The translations under genes and the position numbers were made by a program. DNA of 64,000 bases from assembly GCF_019749375.1 (NCBI RefSeq), contig NZ_JACWFE010000023.1, positions 1 through 64,000 on the forward strand, read 5' to 3'. The notes beneath the pieces were generated by a model that saw only the letters and a program-made list of their open reading frames with translations, did not search any database and had not been told where the DNA came from. The stretch is from Bacillus sp. S/N-304-OC-R1. Its GTDB lineage: Bacteria; Bacillota; Bacilli; Bacillales; Cytobacillaceae. Positions 60,062 through 64,000 of this stretch are shown one piece after another (position 1 is the first letter of the stretch; each line of letters opens with the position of its first letter).

Positions 60062-60946
60062 TTAAAAGTCCTCCATTAACTCCTGAATGTATTGCTTTCC
60101 TTTTTCAGCATATTCGAGTGGGGATAGCTCAATTTCTTTCATTTTAAAGCGATATTTCCCCATTTTTACTTCATTTGTAATATGGGTATACTCGGATTCA
60201 TTGATCGGACGGTACTTCCAAATATCTCCTGGTCTAGCTAAAAAGGATGTCTCTTTTAAATCCTCCAGCTGCTTATTTTGATCAAATACGGGAACAGCCG
60301 ATCTGCCAATAAGCTGATAGCTGCCAGGACCGCTTACAGGATAAATGACATTAAAAGCCCCTCCCAGCCCTATCCCTCTTTCGGGCGTCTCTGTGCGTGG
60401 ACTATTGTATTTAGGAGCTTGAATAATTTCTTGAGGCTGTAATCCTAGAGGAAAATGCCAGGCCGTTCCCGGAAGGAAGCCGACCATCGTTATTAAGTAA
60501 GGGGTATCAGAATGTGCTTTAATAAATGCCTCTTTGTCTGAAAAGCCATTTACCTTCATGACAAATTCGAAATTTGATAATTCAGGCGCCGGGTGTCTGT
60601 TGCGAAAGCGGTAAGAAAATTCCTCCGACATGGGATCGTCATACCACGCCGGTATCTCTACAATACGCACTGAAAAGTGGAGCTTTGTCGGATCGCTTTT
60701 CGTTAAATCTATGTCTTTCAAGTAGTCTAGTAAATCTCTTGCTGAAATAATGTCAGGATTATATCGGACTAAATAGGATGAATTTGAGGAAACAATATCA
60801 ATAATTCCTGGTATGTCCCTCTTTCTCAGTTCATCTGTTACAGCGAGGGCTTTAAAATTACTTTCAATTCTCATATCACGGGATATTTCAGCATATATGT
60901 ATTCATCCCCGCCAAAATTAAAATGAGTCTCAGGCAGATTAAACAT
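60062..60946 (-). CDS. KipI/PxpB-like (cyclophilin-like) protein, long form
   Basis: 294 residues, about 50 longer than typical KipI (~240). The core motif region reads ITMVGFLPGTAWHFPLGL, with PRTETPERGIGLGGAFNVIYPVSGPGSYQLIGRS, where ordinary members have GFLPGFPYL and GSVGIAGGQTGIYP; the pocket residues are therefore divergent. A C-terminal extension (KYRFKMKEIELSPLEYAEKGKQYIQELMEDF) is added. It probably forms a complex with the KipA-like protein. Preceded by a good AGGAGCGGCCGC site, 17 nt after the activator gene. Role: possibly a carboxylase or oxoprolinase-like amide hydrolase with an unusual substrate. Confidence 0.82.
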   Translation of the reverse strand: MFNLPETHFNFGGDEYIYAEISRDMRIESNFKALAVTDELRKRDIPGIIDIVSSNSSYLVRYNPDIISARDLLDYLKDIDLTKSDPTKLHFSVRIVEIPAWYDDPMSEEFSYRFRNRHPAPELSNFEFVMKVNGFSDKEAFIKAHSDTPYLITMVGFLPGTAWHFPLGLQPQEIIQAPKYNSPRTETPERGIGLGGAFNVIYPVSGPGSYQLIGRSAVPVFDQNKQLEDLKETSFLARPGDIWKYRPINESEYTHITNEVKMGKYRFKMKEIELSPLEYAEKGKQYIQELMEDF

Positions 60947-60963
60947 AGCGGCCGCTCCTTTTA

Positions 60964-63015
60964 TTATTTTAGCTTTTTAATCCTTCTGCTAATGGTTGCA
61001 GGACTAACTCCCAGCACTTTCGATAATTTATCAGCTGTGCGATACTTTTGCATTCCCTGTTCGATTAACTGGGCTTCCAGCTCCTCTACTGCTTCTTTCA
61101 GGGGCATGAGTTCTAATACAAACAGCTGCTTTTTCTTCTTTTTCACATCTCCGTACAGAACTTTAAGGATATGTTCCCGCTGAATCCACTCCCCTTCTGT
61201 CAGCAGAATTAACCGTTCCACAATATTTTGGAGCTCCCTCACATTACCAGGCCATGCATAGGTTTCTAACACTTCAATGGCTTCTGGAGTAAAGCTTTTT
61301 TTTATATCATACATTCTTTTAAATTTCTCTAGAAAATGAATAGTCAGAGGGAATATATCTTCTTTCCGTTCACTAAGGGCAGGGATGCGAAATGGAATGA
61401 CATATAATCGATAATATAAATCCTCCCTGAAATCTCCTTGATTCACCATCTCACGCAAGTCCTTATTGGTCGCAGTAATGATTCGCACATTAATTGGAAT
61501 CGGACGTGTACCGCCGATTCTTGTTACTTCTCTCTCCTGAAGCACTCTTAATAGTTTCACCTGCATATTCAAAGGGAGTTCGCCAATTTCATCGAGGAAA
61601 AGTGTACCATTATTGGCCAGCTCAAATAGCCCTGGCTTTCCATTTTTATCTGCTCCAGTAAATGATCCTTTCTCATACCCAAACAGTTCACTTTCTATTA
61701 GATTTTCCGGAATGGCTCCACAGTTAATTCGAATAAAGGGCTGATTATTCCGTGGACTGGCTGTATGAATTTTTTGGGCAAATACTTCTTTTCCAACTCC
61801 GGATTCACCTTCTAGCAGAATCGTTGAATTGAATTGGGCTACTCGTTTTATTTCTGTAACGAGCTGTTCAATTTTTTTAGAACGATAAACTAGCCTCTTT
61901 TCTTCATTGCTTTTTTCATGACGATTATGTAAGGTTTGATCTGCACCCTCCTCCTGTTGAAGAGAGCTGCTTTGTTGGGTAATATCCCTAGAAAGTACGA
62001 CAACCTTTTCTAATTTCCCTTCGTGATAAACAGGTGTGGCTACTGACCAGACCCTAATACTGCCATCGGAATCTTGAATAGCCGTTACCTTTTTCTTTTG
62101 CTTCTTACACAGATCAAACACATTGGGCTGAAATATTTTTCTTTTCGAAAAATCCGTGATATTTTTTCCGATAATTTGATCAGGGGTATCCGCTTTCCAA
62201 AAATCCTTCAGGAACATACCGGCTACTCGGATTATTTTTCCGTTCCCATCAATTACAAGTATTTGTTCTTGTGAAGATGCATAAACCGCCTGCAAATCAG
62301 AATTCAAGTTCCGAACAAAATCTAATTCCTGAACTGCCTCCTCAAAAACCTTTCTCTCGAAAAAAACATGGACAAGCCCTGTTATTTTCCCTTCTACCTG
62401 CAATGGATAGAAATTACCGCTAATTTGTTTGAAATTTACCGAAGAATTTACACTTACAAGCGTCTCTCCCTCTATAACCTTATCCAAATCCTTATCATTT
62501 GTTAAAAGAGTTTTATAGTTTCGAAATAATAGGAACGAACTTGAAATACCTAGGATATTTTCTGCCGTTTCATTAATAAATTCGATTTGATAGCTCGTAT
62601 TGGTCCGGACAATACCAACGCCAGCTCCATGCAATAGCAGATTTATATCCTTTAATCGGAGCTCGTTCATATGATGTCTTGCCTGCTCTATCGTCGTATA
62701 ACCAACAATTTCATCATTTGTATGAACCCCAATGATTAATGAAACATTATGATAAAATTCAACTGGTGAAAATTGAGGAACTTTTAAAATATCATTTCGA
62801 TAATGGATTAATTGTGTTAAATCAGTAGTTTGGGCAATTTGATTTAATAGCAGCTCTTTTGTACAATATCCGACTAAAGAGCCTTTATCAGTTACAAAAA
62901 TAATGTCTGCATCCTGAATTGAGAAAAGGTGAATTACAGCATCGATTGTACTGTGAACATCAACAAAGATTGAAATCGGTTTTAAAATATCCTTCCAAAT
63001 AATCAATCTTTTCAA
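60964..63015 (-). CDS. sigma-54 dependent activator with CBS and PAS domains
   Basis: 683 residues. Tandem CBS domains (about residues 10-115), a first PAS (about 125-220), a second PAS (about 240-355), then an AAA+ domain with Walker [12 protein letters not shown], the sigma-54 contact loop GSFTGAD (variant of GAFTGA), Walker [12 protein letters not shown] and the R-finger region. Ends with a Fis-type HTH (EEGM.., [17 protein letters not shown]). It should bind near a -24/-12 promoter and activate it when ligand signals reach CBS/PAS. The start codon is TTG at 63015 just after AGGAGGGG; the next TTG 9 nt in is also possible. It is 17 nt before the KipI-like gene, so it is probably co-transcribed with it. 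Confidence 0.88.
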   Translation of the reverse strand: MKRLIIWKDILKPISIFVDVHSTIDAVIHLFSIQDADIIFVTDKGSLVGYCTKELLLNQIAQTTDLTQLIHYRNDILKVPQFSPVEFYHNVSLIIGVHTNDEIVGYTTIEQARHHMNELRLKDINLLLHGAGVGIVRTNTSYQIEFINETAENILGISSSFLLFRNYKTLLTNDKDLDKVIEGETLVSVNSSVNFKQISGNFYPLQVEGKITGLVHVFFERKVFEEAVQELDFVRNLNSDLQAVYASSQEQILVIDGNGKIIRVAGMFLKDFWKADTPDQIIGKNITDFSKRKIFQPNVFDLCKKQKKKVTAIQDSDGSIRVWSVATPVYHEGKLEKVVVLSRDITQQSSSLQQEEGADQTLHNRHEKSNEEKRLVYRSKKIEQLVTEIKRVAQFNSTILLEGESGVGKEVFAQKIHTASPRNNQPFIRINCGAIPENLIESELFGYEKGSFTGADKNGKPGLFELANNGTLFLDEIGELPLNMQVKLLRVLQEREVTRIGGTRPIPINVRIITATNKDLREMVNQGDFREDLYYRLYVIPFRIPALSERKEDIFPLTIHFLEKFKRMYDIKKSFTPEAIEVLETYAWPGNVRELQNIVERLILLTEGEWIQREHILKVLYGDVKKKKKQLFVLELMPLKEAVEELEAQLIEQGMQKYRTADKLSKVLGVSPATISRRIKKLK

Positions 63016-63104
63016 CCCCTCCTGTTAAAACGAGCCTCATATATGCCCATTATACTGATTCCAGCCTCAGATAGGAAATAATTAGTTGAAATATATAAAT
63101 TTTT

Positions 63105-63734
63105 CTATTTATTCAGACTTATCGCTTCATGATAGACATCAGGTGTATCAATATCGAATAAAATACCGCTGTCGTCCACAGGTATGGATTGCCTCATAGA
63201 TATTTTATTCATAATTATCTTTGCACCGCGATCTCCTTTCAACTCCATAAAAACCTTCTTATCTGGATGGCCAAAAAATACAGGATGACCCGTTATTCCA
63301 TTATATTCGGGCTGAATAACAAAGCTCGTGTCATATTCCTTTAGCATTTCTTTACCTGCTTGGTAAATTGATTGTATTGTCCTGTTCTCTATAAAAGGCA
63401 GGTCTCCGAGAAACACCATCATTCCTGAATGCTGCTCTCCCACTTGTGAAATGCCAGTTTTTAACGAAGATCCCTGACCAGATAAATATTCCTCGTTCAC
63501 TACCCAGCGAAAACGCGGATCGTTTACTGTAATAGCTCTTTGTATATTAGTAGCTTCACAGCCAACTACTGTTATAATCTCAGAGAATTCCGCCGAAACT
63601 GCCATTCCAATAGCATGTTCTAAAAGCGGCTTCCCATTTAATTGCAGCAGCTGCTTTGGCATTCCCATTCTTGAAGAAGTCCCTGCAGCAAGTATGATTG
63701 CACAAATCGATGGATTCATCTGATTGTCCGTCAT
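63105..63734 (-). CDS. MobA/MocA-like nucleotidyltransferase (PucB-like)
   Basis: 209 residues. N-terminal nucleotide-binding AIILAAGTSSRMGMPKQLLQLNGKPLLEHAI, then VFLGDLPFIE (metal-binding Asp), TGHPVFFG and GDRGAKIIMNK. These are the motifs of molybdenum cofactor cytidylyltransferases and PucB/MocA proteins, which finish the cofactor of molybdenum hydroxylases. It overlaps the XdhC-like gene by 4 nt (ATGA). In B. subtilis pucA (XdhC) and pucB are the same pair, upstream of xanthine dehydrogenase genes. Xanthine dehydrogenase subunits are not in this window. Confidence 0.9.
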   Translation of the reverse strand: MTDNQMNPSICAIILAAGTSSRMGMPKQLLQLNGKPLLEHAIGMAVSAEFSEIITVVGCEATNIQRAITVNDPRFRWVVNEEYLSGQGSSLKTGISQVGEQHSGMMVFLGDLPFIENRTIQSIYQAGKEMLKEYDTSFVIQPEYNGITGHPVFFGHPDKKVFMELKGDRGAKIIMNKISMRQSIPVDDSGILFDIDTPDVYHEAISLNK

Positions 63735-64000
63735 ACAGTTGCCTTTTCTGCTACAGATTTATGAATATAATCAGAGTCTTTCAGGAATCCTCCCTCATGG
63801 CCATTCTTCCTAGCCACAACTTCCCCTAATATACTTAGAGCAATCTCTTCCGGCGACACAGCACCAATATCTAACCCAATCGGGCTAAACATTCGATCAA
63901 GCTCATGCTTTTCAAAAACGACACCGTCTTCCTCAAGCGCGTTTAGCATTTTAATACGGCGGGAGCGCGGGCCAAGTACCCCAATATAAGGAGAGTTAGA
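63731..64000 (-). CDS. XdhC-family protein, C-terminal part
   Basis: Only the C-terminal ~90 residues lie in the window: YIGVLGPRSRRIKMLNAL, then MFSPIGLDIGAVSPEEIALSILGEVVARKNGHEGGFLKDSD. The Rossmann-like LGPRSRR and the PIGLDIGAxSPEEIAxSI motif define XdhC C-terminal domains, which insert sulfurated molybdenum cofactor. The reading frame continues past position 64000 without a stop, so the start lies outside. It overlaps the MocA-like gene by 4 nt. Its partner enzyme lies outside the window. Confidence 0.85.
   Translation of the reverse strand, partial: SNSPYIGVLGPRSRRIKMLNALEEDGVVFEKHELDRMFSPIGLDIGAVSPEEIALSILGEVVARKNGHEGGFLKDSDYIHKSVAEKATV

Overview
The window comes from the chromosome of a low-GC, endospore-forming Bacillaceae bacterium. 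The evidence is the dense AGGAGG-type ribosome sites, a SpoIIP spore-engulfment hydrolase, a SleB-type cell-wall hydrolase, families best known from Bacillus subtilis (YueD, YfiB/YfiC, YrkE-J, YcgR/YcgQ, YkoP/YkoQ, CsoR/CopZ/CopA), and classical Fur, Zur and CsoR boxes. The species cannot be named from the sequence. No rRNA, tRNA, CRISPR array, complete insertion sequence or phage was seen.

Layout. 0-5 kb: YtkA-like lipoprotein, spoIIP with an overlapping small membrane ORF, a benzil-reductase-like SDR, a 51-bp tandem repeat array and a DUF4097 protein. 5-8.6 kb: a Fur-boxed ferric-iron ABC importer. 8.6-28 kb: an export-rich stretch (MarR/MMPL, MarR/heterodimeric ABC, DMT, MFS with an elaborate 5' leader, ArsR/SRPBCC, MerR-TipAS, ABC-TetR, 14-TM MFS), nearly all with a local regulator and visible operators. 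28-37 kb: a LytS-like histidine kinase, then a persulfide/sulfur-transfer island (CstR, DsrE, rhodaneses, TusA, glutaredoxin, rhodanese-metallo-beta-lactamase, TauE) with at least four CsoR-family operators, followed by YeiH and a LysR regulator. 37-40 kb: TetR and a second MMPL exporter with three perfect TGACA-N4-TGTCA operators. 40-43.7 kb: a zinc-limitation island (cysteine-poor L33, COG0523 GTPase, YcgR/YcgQ-like pair) with divergent Zur boxes. 43.8-52.4 kb: membrane and envelope functions, an ABC-F ATPase, a chemoreceptor and a 20-bp tandem repeat array. 52.8-55.7 kb: csoR-copZ-copA. 55.9-59 kb: TVP38-like protein, DUF4173 protein, and a PadR/HAAS pair. 59-64 kb: a divergent KipI/KipA pair under a CBS-PAS-PAS sigma-54 activator, preceded by a MocA-like nucleotidyltransferase and the end of an XdhC-like gene that runs off the window.

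The unifying theme is stress-sensing export and metal/sulfur homeostasis by small self-regulated modules. The most unusual item is the roughly 250-nt leader of the MFS gene at 20.6-20.9 kb. It can fold as a three-way junction closed by a long-range stem, followed by an intrinsic terminator, which is the layout of a riboswitch or attenuator that I cannot assign to a known class. Other unexplained structure: two families of intergenic tandem repeats, each present at two distant sites; a conserved-looking structured segment between two terminators at 29.5-29.65 kb; and a membrane-anchored rhodanese gene broken by a frameshift at the head of the persulfide island.

All family assignments are from reading motifs, lengths and gene order. 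No database search was run.
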